This document shows positions 36,001-47,300 of a DNA stretch of 64,000 nucleotides, in pieces. The position numbers and the translations under genes are program-made. Position 1 is the stretch's first letter; every line of letters starts with the position of its first letter. The notes beneath the pieces were generated by a model. It was not told where the DNA came from, did no database searches, and saw nothing but the letters and a program-made list of their open reading frames with translations. Origin of the DNA: Flabesymbios commensalis (taxonomy: Eukaryota; Annelida; Polychaeta; Terebellida; Flabelligeridae); NCBI GenBank assembly GCA_964017125.1, contig OZ024911.1:36535160-36599159 (forward strand). Direction: 5' to 3'.

Positions 36001-36646
36001 TTTTTGTTTTTTTGTGCCGATATATACAATTTTTTCAAACAGACGGCGGCCATTTTGTATTTTATCATTGTTCATATAATATAATAGGGTTTTTTTATAA
36101 AACATAGCTCTAATTTTGCTTCATGTCCATTATTTCAATGTAGAGTCAAGTAAAATGGTCGAAATTACATCATTTAAAAAAAAAGATGGCGGCCATTTTG
36201 TATGTCTTTCAAAAAAATTGTGTGAAATTTCAATGCACACATAACATCCAGGGGGTGCATGTTAGCCATAAGTAACCCATTGCCTAAATGTTATTGTTTG
36301 CCGATATATGATTCAGTTTCATTCGATTATAACTTAACTTTTAGCAATAAGGCAGGCATTTTGGATTCCATAATGGTGTCCATTATTGTATTGTAAAACT
36401 ATGGAGATGTAAAACAGATTTATGTGAATAAAATTTGACAAAAATACATTATTTCAAGACATATTAACCGAGTGTTTGCCCTTTATAAAGTCGAGTCGAT
36501 CGTTTTCAGAGCTTTTTTGCTCAAAGGTGACACCTCCACACCACCTTAGATATCTTTATTTAGACCCCAAAGATAAATAATCAGCAGAGAAAAAAACTAT
36601 ATCACTATCAGAGAATTTTGGGTCACCACCCTTAGCTGCCGGACTA
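33049..36646. mobile_element. Fold-back element with long inverted arms, 3 bp duplication
   Basis: Ends TAGTCCGGCAGC and GCTGCCGGACTA, directly flanked by TAG on both sides (33046-33048, 36647-36649). Left arm 33049-34401, right arm 35739-36646, aligned through CCCAAAATTCTCTGAT, GATATCTAGGGTGGTGTGGA and AATAAATCTGTTTTACATCT-like words; about 400 bases near 33490-33900 occur only in the left arm. Between the arms lies a minisatellite. It sits inside the PIN-like pseudogene, and excision of the element plus one TAG restores the coding continuity. No transposase is visible. The superfamily is unknown to me. Confidence 0.85.
34402..35738 (+). repeat. 63 bp minisatellite made of three 21 bp subunits
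   Basis: The basic 21-mer (GTGATCTTGGCCACTGAAGA plus A) varies in three forms that alternate: GTGATCACAGCCACTTTAAA, GTTATCTCAGCCACTACAAA and GTGATCTTGGCCACTGAAGA. About 21 units of 63 bp. The 21 bp period keeps frame, giving a 7-residue repeat over short open stretches, but stops recur, so it is not a gene. Both arms of the fold-back element end in inverted partial units, so the array lies at its centre. Confidence 0.9.
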
Positions 36647-36649
36647 TAG

Positions 36650-37560
36650 CATTCTCATGAGAGCCTGCGCAGCTGTGTGGTCTGTAAAGTGTCCAGCCCA
36701 AAACTCATTTCTCCTTCTGATTGTAAAATAACCATCTTCAGTAAATGTCATAAATTGTGCTTCTGTCATAATCTCTGGTAATTTTTTCATTGTATCCAGA
36801 TAGAGCCGTGTTGATTTAGCATAAGCCAAGTGTGCAGCAGCATGCAGTATCGGAATCATCTCAGATACGGCACACAAGTGTAGGTCCCAGTTTCCCGTCC
36901 GATCCGCCCGAATGAGCAGGAGGAGTACACGTACCAACCTGTCTGATATATTCCATCCACAGCTTCCCAGTGCGATTCTGTCCTGGTATATCATTCATCA
37001 AATCATCGACTGTCAGTTGTGTAACAGCTTCTCCTTGGAGTACAGTATCTGTATCACACTGACCTTGACGTAGCCTAACATTTCGTGCATTTCATGACTA
37101 TCCCATCCAAATCAAATAAGGAATGAACTATTTCAGAGGCTTTTATAAATAAAGACTGGTCAAATGTGACAGGCGCTAATACCAAGTTGTTGCTTCACAC
37201 ACAATGTCTGCACATCTGGTCGAGTGGGATCCAGGTTGATGAAAGGTAGAATGTCTATTCTATTTATATCACGTTTGCTGCCTTTGACTGAAACCAGCCC
37301 AGGAGTGACAAGTGGCACCAACAGGTATGCACATCGAAAAGCTGTCAGAGATTGTCAAGTGAATAGGCTTACTTTAAAACACCAGGCTTCGATGTTTCAA
37401 GGGGGCCAAAGATACACTGCTTCAAACCAGAAACTTGTGGGTTTTTTATAAGCTTTGATTGGGATCTGAGTAAATTTTCCAGCCTGAAGGATGGAGGACC
37501 TAATTTCGATAGATCGGACAACTTCCATTTCAAAATAGATCACGATTAGCTGCTTCGTAA
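36650..37560 (-). pseudogene. Same PIN-like protein, N-terminal part (broken)
   Basis: Beyond the fold-back insertion the minus-strand frame holds WDLHLCAVSEMIPILHAAAH, YLDTMKKLPEIM and FTIRRRNEFWAGHFTD, the typical middle segment of the family (family word TIRR-NRFW-G-FSD). Upstream, remnants include RDINRIDILPFINLDPTRPD and FDQSLFIKASEIV-like words. Removing the insertion and one TAG joins ALMRML directly to KTLGGLAHGQGI. Several disruptions are present. No introns are seen. Confidence 0.65.
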
Positions 37561-38431
37561 ATTCACACAGGTAGTTGTCTATCCAGAAGCAGATAATGGT
37601 AACGCAACTCCGACTCCAATGCCTACCATATGGAATATCAAAGCATTGTCATATACAAAAAGAATCATGATTAATGCAAGAATAAAGATTTGTGATTTAT
37701 ATTATTGCAATTTCAGGTCGTGTATTAATCCTATATCACATACAAATATTCTTTCTGCTTGTTTAAAATAAGCAAATGGGTTTCTTCGATCATATTTCTC
37801 CCATCCTATTAACAAATAGTGGCTTAAAACAGTAACTGTCAACACAAAAAATGGTCTGATATGTGTTCCATGTGATGGGGAATTAAATGCTTTTATGTTT
37901 AGACACTTTATTTGATGTTCTACGTTGAATATTAGCAATCAGCTGATCATTTAATGGTTTTCCCGAATTGGGATGGCGGCCATTTTAAAAATCTTGAATA
38001 AAAAATTTTACTCAGCGGGAATTTTTGGGGACTTTTTATCAGGGTGTTCAGGGGATGTCTGGGCAAATTTTCTGAAAAATCAGCTGTCTACAATTTTTTT
38101 CCAAGTCAGCATATTTTTAGACCTAATACCACTGCACTACAACTTGAAAAAATGTTTCGGCGTATGTAAACTTGGTTATGCCTCTAATGAAAATGCCATA
38201 TAATAAACAGTAGGCAGATGCCTAATAAATATGATAACCTATCTACCTGTTTAGATGAAGGTTAGTTTAAATATGCCAACTCAAAGTCTTTCTGTCAGCA
38301 CATTCTAAATTATCAAACCACTTAGCCCTACCCCCAAGACTTACATGTACCGCACCATCACTTTTTAAAAGTCACAGAGGCTACTGAAATAATTTCAAAA
38401 AGTGAAAGCTTTTTTTTACCTACTCCTAGTC
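37561..38431. other. No gene recognised
   Basis: AT-rich. GGGATGGCGGCCATTTTA at 37970 is an isolated copy of the ATGGCGGC word common in the surrounding repeats. Confidence 0.4.
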
Positions 38432-38533
38432 AACACGATACACTGACCCAATGTTGGTTCAATGTTAAACCATCGTCTGCGACGCTGGCCCAACATTGAA
38501 CCAACATCGGGTCAGTGTATCGTGCTTGCTGGG
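38432..38533. repeat. Family B palindromic repeat, well preserved
   Basis: CAACACGATACACTGACCCA, AATGTTGGTTCAATG, CCATCGTCTGCGACGCTGGC, then the inverted arm and CAGTGTATCGTGCTTGCTGG. The arms pair over about 40 bases. It is among the best copies for defining the family. Confidence 0.8.
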
Positions 38534-39141
38534 CTAGTATCCTCCTATGTCACCAAAATATACTCTCCCACCCCAAGTTACAACAGCTGGCGAGGTTATA
38601 GTAGGGTCCAAAACCATGATTCGGTGCCCAACCTTCTGCAAGTAACGTTTGACGGTTGTTTTAGGTAGCTTAAGGTATTTGTAAAAAAATAAACTCCTAC
38701 GCCTCTTTTAAAAAGGCCGGCGGAATTTTCTAGAGCGTAAAATCCAAAATGGCTGCCATCGGTCACGGTGAAAAGTAAGAATTCACTTATTTCATCCACT
38801 GATCTCCCAGTGGAACACATTTTTGAATGCATTCATGTAGAAAATGAATTTATTGAGGTCATAGTAGTATTATTTACCATAAAATTGTAAAAATGTAAGA
38901 TTTATACCCCCAAAATAGGAAAACGCGTCACCGAGGGGTGCAATCCGTTATAAACAGCTAACTTTTGATCTGGCTGACTCAAAATTTCATGTAACACCTC
39001 TTTTTTATATATTTTTGGGGTGGGGAATCGATTTGTAGGGTTATTTCAAAAATTGTGTGCTTCCTTCATGTGAAAATTCAAGATGGCCGCCGTTCAGCAT
39101 AAGGAAAAGCCCAAAATCATCAATTCATAGTGAATCAATTA

Positions 39142-41417
39142 AAACAAGACTACATAAGTCCAGGAGCTCCCGCTCCGAATTAGAATTTGATTTAAGCAAT
39201 TTTGTATAGGGTTATTAATGTAGTCCTAGTCTAGGTCAAAAATCAAGACGCAAGACAACTAGGTCTAAGAAGCCCAGTCTAAGAGTAAGATAAGAACTAG
39301 ACAGTCTGTCAGAGATTGCAAACCTCCATTGAAATTAATGATCCTAATCAGTATCCCAGTAATGGTCTACCTATCTGGCATGGTTTACCCGATATCAGGC
39401 CAATCGAGTTAACTAATAGCTGATTTACGGTCATTTTGAATTCGATATAAATTAGTTAAAAACTAAATTTTGTTTTATAGTAATGGACTAACATCTAACA
39501 CAGTTTGCAAAATATTGGGCATGTGAAAGTAAATAATGGCCGATAGAGGGCCATTTTGAATTTGATCAAGTCAAAATTTTCCAAGATGCATCCTCAGCTG
39601 AAATCTCACATTTCATTCTATAGTAATGGTCTAGCCATCTAGCACGGTTTACCAAATATCGCCCATGTGAAAGTGAATAATGGCCGATAGGAGGCCATTT
39701 TGAATTTGATCAAGTCAAAATTTTTCAAGATGCATCCTCTCCTGAAATCTCACATTTTGTTTTATAGTAATGGTCTAGCCATCTAGTACGGTTTACCAAA
39801 TATCAGCCATGTGAAAATGAATAATGGCCGAAAAGGCGGCCATTTTAAATTTGATCAAGTCAATTTTTTCAAGATGCATCCTCATCTGAAATCTCACATT
39901 TCGTTTTACAGTAATGGTCTAGCCATCTAGCACGGTTGACCAAATAACGGCCATGTGAAAGTGAATAATGGCCGATAAGCGGCCATTTTGAATTTTATCG
40001 AGTCTAATTTTTTCAAGATGCATCCTCTCCTGAAATCACACATTTTGTTTTATAGTAATGGTCCAGCCATCTAGCACGGTTTACAAAATAACGGCCATGT
40101 GAAAGTGAATAATGGCCGATAAGCGGCCATTTTGAATTTTATCGAGTCAAATTTTTTCAAGATGCATCCTCTCCTGAAATCACACATTTTGTTTTATAGT
40201 AATGGTCTAGCCATCTAGCACGGTTTACCAAATAACGGCCATGTGAAAGTGAATAATGGCCGATAAGCGGCCATTTTGAATTTTATCGAGTCGAATTTTT
40301 TCAAGATGCATCCTCTCCTGAAATCACACATTTTGTTTTATAGTAATGGTCTAGCCATCTAGCACGGTTTACCAAATAACGGCCATGTGAAAGTGAATAA
40401 TGGCCGATTGGCGGCCATTTTGAACTTTGACAAAATGATTTTTTTCAAAATACATCCTCTCCTGAAGCCTTACAATTTGTTTTATAGTAATGGTGTAGAT
40501 ATCTTGAGCGGTTTTCATGATATTCCACAATATCTGGCCTTTCGAGGTGAATAATGGCTGATAGGCGGCCATTTTGAATTTTATCAACTTCAAATTTTTC
40601 AGGATGCATCCTCTCCTGAAACCTTACAATTTATTTGATATTAATGGTGTAGCTATCTTGAGCGGTTTTCATGATATTCCGCAATATCAGGCCTGTCGAG
40701 GTGAATAATGGCCGACAGGCGGCCATTTTTAATTTTATCGACTTGAAATTTTTCAAGATGCATCCTCTCCTGAAACCTCACAATTTGTTTTATAGTAATG
40801 GTGTAGCTATCTTGAGCGGTTTTCATGATATTCCGCAAAATCTTTTAGTCGGATTTACCGATGTTATAAATTAGGTCAAAGTGCTGGGTCAACTTCAAGG
40901 TCAAGGTCCAAAAACCTGAAAAGGCACAACTAGGGACCTTAGAGAACATGTATGTGCAATATGACTGTCATCGGCCCAGTACTTTTCGAGATCTGCTCCG
41001 GAAACGAAGTGCGCGTCAAAACGTCTAAATAGGTCATAGTTCTGAACCAGAAGTAGGTCAAAGTTCAAATACCCCAAAAGGCACAACTAGACCCCCTAGG
41101 GGTGTTGTGTGTGAAATTTGAAGCCAATCGGACAAGTACTTTCAGAGATATTCTCCGGAAACGAATTGTTTACGGACGGCCCAACGGCCCAACGCCGTCA
41201 CATCATCATTTTCTCCTCTGCAACCTTGCGTATTGAATTCAGATTAAAAATATTTTAACCCGTCCATTAGCCACCTGGAAGTAACCCACATACCAAAAAT
41301 TGTTATCCTAGCTTATTTTCTCACAAAGTTATAGGCAAAAGAAGAGGCCAAAAAAAAACGGAGGTAGAATCCATAGCTCCCTTCGCTCACCTACGGTGAC
41401 GGCGGGAGCTAATTATT
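39142..41417 (+). mobile_element. ACAAGAC element with 144 bp satellite and 3' hairpin
   Basis: Starts CAAGACTACATAAGTCCAGG, then AGCTCCCGCTCCGAATTAG. Tandem units (39350-40850) have a 144 bp period (word AATGGTCTAG at 40057, 40201, 40345) with AATGGCCGATAAGCGGCCATT and GATGCATCCTCTCCTGAAAT. A unique 3' block (40850-41330: GGCACAACTAGGGACC, CGGAAACGAAGTGCGC) ends in the hairpin AGCTCCC..CACC-tac-GGTG..GGGAGCT (about 41370-41412). The stem matches the inverted AGCTCCCGC near the head. It interrupts the left arm of the second fold-back element, which gives an internal empty site. Confidence 0.8.
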
Positions 41418-42306
41418 ATGTGCTCTGCTATTTGAGGTTACAAAAAATAATACAAGTAAGTTGTAAAACATATATTTCAAGAAAACATCATCTGATATTC
41501 AGAAAAAAAACAAATAGAAAAACAATAATTGACTCGAAATGATAAACATTATTAATAAAACCTAGTGCAACTATATAAAACTAAAATCACAATCTAAGAT
41601 ATCTTGTGAAAATTCATACAAGACTAGTAGGCACAGCCAAAAATACTATTACATGTATCACAATATTTAAAGGTATAGGTAACTGTTAAAATACGCAGGA
41701 CATGGGTCCCCCATAATGCAATAGTGCCCGTGGGTATACCATAATAATACAGACGTTGGTCTAACATGTATATATTTTTGAGGTGGGAAATCGATTTGTG
41801 GGTTTTATTTTTAAAATTGCGTGCTTCCCTCATGTGAAAATCTAAGATGGCCACACAAAATGATCAATTCATAGTGAATCAATTAAAAATGTTACGTGCT
41901 CTGCTATTTCAGGTTCAAAAAAAACAATAAAAGCAAGTTATAAAAAATAAATTTTAATGAAAACATCATCTGATATTCAGCAAAAATAACAAAGAATAAC
42001 AATAATTGACTCGAATGGGAGAAGGATGGTTTCTAAGTTCTGCATGGCGCTGATTTTAGGCCAAATAATTAGCAAGCATAATATGTAAATTTAGGCTGTC
42101 ATTATCCGGTGGGAAGCGCATTAGAGATAACTGTGACATTCCGAGACGCAGACGAGTGCCAGATGGAAGCTGCTCGTAAACCGGAATAGTAATAAGGTGG
42201 TAATAAATTTATCTTTTATGCGTCGCTTAAAAAGGGATAAAGAATTTAAGTTTCGAAGACTATAATCCAAACTGTTCCAGTGCCTAATAGATGAGGGATT
42301 TTTTTA

Positions 42307-42536
42307 AAGGGACATGCCCAGGTCTACAATCATAAACAAATTGGTGATTTTATTTTAGCTTATTAATATGACCATATGATGTAAACATGTCCATAGACTA
42401 GAACTGCAAAAGTTTTTTTTTAATTTTTGTGCTGCGCACTTATCACTTAGGCTAGATATAGAGATGAAATTCCCGTGTTTCTTATTTTTGTCATGATTGT
42501 CAATAATTAGAAATAATGGGGTTTTTTCATTGTAAG
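42307..42536. mobile_element. Incomplete MITE family A
   Basis: Left arm complete from AAGGGACATGCCCAGG through CATATGATGTAAACATGTCC to TTGTCATGATTGTCAATAAT; the second arm breaks off after about 20 bases. TA precedes it. Confidence 0.75.
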
Positions 42537-42715
42537 AGTGGAATACTATGGTGTTGTCAAAATTTCCATGTAGCATGTTAGGAATATTCCTATGACATGT
42601 TGTGAATTCGCATGCGTAGGTCACGTGTAGGCCTTCAATATACAGTACAGGTTGAATGTTTGCATTCAGCTGAGGGATTCAACATTGTTACAATACTATG
42701 GATACTACTCCAATC

Positions 42716-42813
42716 GGATATTCACCCAACACTGTTTCAATGTTAGACCAACAATCGCAACGCTGGCCCAACATTAAACCAACATTGGGCGAGTGTATAC
42801 TGTTTGCTGGGAA
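42716..42813. repeat. Family B palindromic repeat
   Basis: GATATTCACCCAACACTGTT, GACCAACAATCGCAACGCTG, CCAACATTGGGCGAGTGTAT, ACTGTTTGCTGGGAA. Confidence 0.75.
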
Positions 42814-44009
42814 AGCCCTCATGTCAACCCATGCGTGGGGGTCAGCTGTTTCGAGATGCCCGCAGTAATACAGTCAGTTAGCTTTCAAACACAAGGCCCG
42901 GATAAGAGCATTGGTGGAATTATTACCTCATAGATGTCGCTCAAGTACATGGACTTGCTATGATTTGGGAACTTCCTCCTAATGCGGCGTTTGGTATGAA
43001 ATGCATATAGTATTATTATGGTATACCCACGGGCATTATTGCATTCTGGGGGACCCATGTCCTGCGTATTTTGACAGTTGACTATACGTTTAAATATCAT
43101 TATAATAGTATTTCTCGGCTGTGCCTACTAGTCTTGTATGCATGTTCACAAGATATCTTAGATTGTGATTTTGGTTTTATATAATTTCACTAGGAATTAT
43201 TAATAATGTCTATCATTTCGAGTCAATTATTGTTTTTCTTAATTTGTTACCTCAAATAGCAGAGCACATAACATTTTTAATTGATTCACTATGAATTTAT
43301 CATTTTGGGCTTTTCCTTATAAATGCTGAACGGCGGCCATCTTGGATTTTCACACGAAGGAAGCGCATAATTTAAAAAATAACCCCACAAATCGATCCCC
43401 CACCCCAAAAATATATAATAAAGAGGTGTTACATGAAATTTTAGGTCAGCCAGATCAAAAGCTAGCTGTTTTTAACGGATTGCACCCCTCGGTGACGCTT
43501 TTTCCTATTTTGGGGGTATAATTCTTACATTTTTACACTTATATGTTAAATAATACTACTATGACCTCAATAAATATATTTCTTACATAAATACATTCAA
43601 AAATGTGTTCCACTGGGAAATCAGTGGATGAAATAAGTGAATTCTTTCTTTTCACCTTGACCGATGGCGCCATTTTGGATTTTACGCTCTAGAAAATTCC
43701 GCCCGCCTTTTTAAAAGCGGCGTAGGAGCTTATTTTTTTATAAATACCTTAAGCTACCTAAAACAACCGTCAAACGTTACTTGCAGAAGGTTGGTCACGT
43801 AAGCATGGTTTTGGACCCTACTATTAAAGCAATCATTTTAATGCCATATAACACCCTCCCCTTAAGAGACCCACCTTTAGAACAAATCACTCCATCGAAA
43901 TGCAAATAAAATGTGAAGAGAGGCTAGCGCATCAGTCACTTTTTAAAAAGTAGATCACTCTCACTTGTATTCTAACCACTATCTAACAAAGCGATAATTT
44001 ATTAATACT

Positions 44010-44355
44010 TTAACCCTTATGCTGTCGGGACAGTACATATATATATGCAAGCAAATATCGGACAAAATCAATTGACCTAGAATTGCTGAAATATTTTGTG
44101 GTAGATGTTTAGTTAAAACTAGAAATACAATTTTTTCTTCATAAATATAATTATTTTTCTTCATTTGGAGATGTAAATTGCGTTAGCAATTCCAGCTTCA
44201 AATGGGTGAAATGTGTTTCATAGCAGTAAGATTTAAAAAATAAGCCTCCAATTTGACAAATTTGAATAATTGTTACTCACTTGAATCTGTGGATCGTGTC
44301 AGCGAGACACAACTTTAAGTGAGTGAAAATGTAACAAAAAACTTAAAAGGGTTGA
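44010..44355. mobile_element. TTAACCC-group MITE beside EEF1AKMT2 exon
   Basis: TTAACCCTTATGCTGTCGGG at the left, AAAAGGGTTGAATAA at the right. It holds two hairpins: GTAAATTGCG/GCAATTCCAG near 44172 and CTCACTTGAATCTGTG/CACAACTTTAAGTGAG at 44277-44325. It starts 27 bases past the splice donor of the last identified exon. Confidence 0.6.
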
Positions 44356-44381
44356 ATAACATACTTCTCTATTACACTTAC

Positions 44382-47300
44382 TGTGCTTGTCGAAGTTTTC
44401 AACAAGTTGATTTTCAGTCCAGTTACAAGACATGACAATAAGTAAGCCATCTTGCTTTAATAAACGTGAAACATTAGAAATGTATGTGTCAGATGTGCTT
44501 TCCCTGTTCTCCGAGGAATAATGTAGGACATCATAGGTTCCTTTGTCAATGCAGACATCATAGCAACATGAGATACAGCCAGTGGATGTGGTCAGGTCAG
44601 CTAGCAAATCCACCTGCTGCATGTAACGATAACCATTAATATATAGTTTCACTTGACATTCATAACAAATTTACAGTACTGTGCAATTGAAATTTATAGG
44701 GGGAAGGGGAAATGAAAGGGAATTCAAGTTTCCCGGTTAATTCACCAGTTTTCACAGTAGCCACTGGAGAAATCAGGGCAATTAGATTATTAGATTTCCC
44801 CAAGAGAGAAATGTATTTTGCACCTGGGAAACTCGTGAAAACGAGTGAGAAGTTTTCGTCTGATTTCCCCAGAATTCCCTAGATTTCCCTTGAATTTCTT
44901 CAGAATTCCCCAGATTTATAATTCTTTGTCTCACATAATGTAGAACCCGTATTTTAAAAGATATATGTAATATTCATAAAAAGGCCTAATGCTCAGAAAC
45001 GATGTACACTTGTGAAGTTATATTGAAAATTGCACAGTAAACTGGGGAATCGGGGGAATCAGTAGGAATCATTGGGAAATCAGGGGAATTCGGGGGAAAT
45101 TCAGGGGAAATTGGGGGAAAATTGGGGAATTGTGTTTCCCCAATGGGGAAACAGAATTCCCTGACAGGGAAATCAATTTCCCCAACATCGGGGAAAAGGG
45201 GTAAAATGAGCGAAAACTGTTTCACAAAACTTCCCATATGGGGAATTTGTGTGAAACAGGTGGGGGAAATGGAATGGAAATAAAAGGGAATTTCGTTTTC
45301 ACCACAAGTTTCAATTGCACAGTACTGTAATTTCAATAATGAAACAACTAGATTATGTGGATAAAAATTGATCACTTGTCAATTGGTGAATCAGTATTAT
45401 CAGGGAGTTTCTATTATAAATTTAATTCACCATGCAGATGGGATAAATTGGAGACGTGAAAAAGGAGTGAATTATTTCACAGATGGCAGGACCTTCTCAT
45501 ACAAAGTACATAACATGATAACAAAAAGTGCCACTGAAATGATTCTAAACCTGATATGTAATTTCCACTTCTTTTTCTTTTGCCACATTCTGTGCCAATT
45601 CTATTGCAGCCTGTGAGTAGTCTACACCACTTAATTTCTTAAAACCCTGTTCATGCTGCAAGATGAAAACAAATACAGGGTATGTTGTTAAGTGCCTAGG
45701 TAACTTAAGAAATTTATAAAACACTTTTAGGTGATTGACATCTCTTCAAATAACATTGAGATATATTAAAAAATGCTTTAAAATTTATTGAAAAGTATTT
45801 TTAAAATACGTGTAGATGTGACCGATTTTGGTCAGACAGAGTTAACCAAAACCACTCAGCTCTGCCTGCTGTGGGCAGTAAATTCTAAAAAAAATATTTT
45901 GGGAGTCCATTTCTATTTTAAATATATTAGACTAGCTGGTATTATTTTTTTGAACAAGAGGCCTGAAGTCCTATATCATCCCCCGCCATTTTAATTAGGT
46001 TAGAGTTTTTGCGGTCACAATTATTAAAAAAGTCGACTTGTGGTGGCCATTTTAAATGTCAGTAAAATCACCAGCACATTTTCAGATAATGGGTAATGTG
46101 ATTGTAAAATTTGAATTATGACAGACTTTAATTTTTGAGTTTTTGCCCCCACAAAAAATTATGAAGTTCATCCATGGCGGCCATTTTGATTTTCAGTAAA
46201 ACCTTAAAAAATCACCTGCACATCTCCATATGGTGGGGAATGTGAATAATTTCTGACTTTAGAGTTTTTGCGCCCACAAAAAAATTGAAATTGATCCGTG
46301 GCAGCCATTTTGAATTTCAGTAACAGCATTGAACAAATCACCTGCACATCTCCATATGGTGAGGAATGTGATAGTAAAATTTGAATAATTTTGATCCGTG
46401 GCGGCCATTTTGAATTTAAGCAAAAAAGACATGCACCAAAAATATTTATAACTAGAAAGAGTTGTTCGGAAACGAACACGAAAGCAGCCCTCCGTTATCA
46501 CTAATCAGCCATTTCAAATTTAATATTGATCAGCAAATTTTCTCAAGGTTTATTTTATATTACCGCTCTAGCTATTATGCAACATTTCACGAGTATGAAA
46601 AAAAAAACAGTTAAAAATGACAGTCGACAATTTTGGATTTTATCTCTGCAAAATTTATCATGGGTTATCCTAACCTTGTGTGAGCCTTAACATTTTGTTC
46701 TATATGCATGGTCCAGCTATTTTGCTTTGATTTTGAGTTGCGTAAATATTACAAAATTACTCAAATTCAAAATGCACGCTAGACAGCCATTTTAAAATTG
46801 TTTGCTCCCAAAAGTTAATCAGGTCATTGACTGACATAGCTGAACATATTTGCCAAATTAAAAAAGAATCTGATAGAAACTTTTTCCTGAAACGCGCTAA
46901 CAAGCTTTTCTTCATTGGTGGCCATAGTAATTAAAGTATGAGGAAGCAGAAGTTGATATATTAGTAGCTATCTTAAAAACAAATAACTCCGGCGGCGACG
47001 GTGGACCGTGTGGAATACAGTAATTTATAATACAACGCCATATCTCCAGCTATTTTTATCATTCACAGGCAAGATTAAGACAAGAGGCACAGGGGCCTTG
47101 ACGTTTGTCAACAGCATTGCAAAAAATCTGCTATAAATGTGTCAGAGAATGTATATCTATAATCTAAGATGCATTATCATGAAAAGATGTACAGAATCAG
47201 ACTATTATATCCTTTATATCGATCATTGGCATTTATATTATTATGTTCGGTTCCCATAATACATTTTGCTGATTTTACACACGTTCTGAAGCACTGCACC

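Larger units (their letters stand above)
38599..43823. mobile_element. Second fold-back element, 5.2 kb with nested insertions
   Basis: Ends TAGTAGGGTCCAAAACCATG and its complement, flanked by TTA on both sides (38596-38598, 43824-43826). Left arm 38599-39141 plus 41418-41755, right arm about 43010-43823; shared words are GTAACGTTTGACGGTTG, CCTCGGTGACG-type words, GATGGCCGCCGTTCAGCA and GGACATGGGTCCCCC-like. A partial extra copy of arm sequence lies at 41760-42010. Nested: a 144 bp satellite element in the left arm, MITE A (42307) and family B (42716) between the arms. No transposase is visible. Confidence 0.8.

Noticed and set aside
44986-45375. Pro/Phe-rich 129-codon frame
   Set aside because: It lies wholly in the GGGGAAA/TTTCCCC TIR element and starts outside it by chance.
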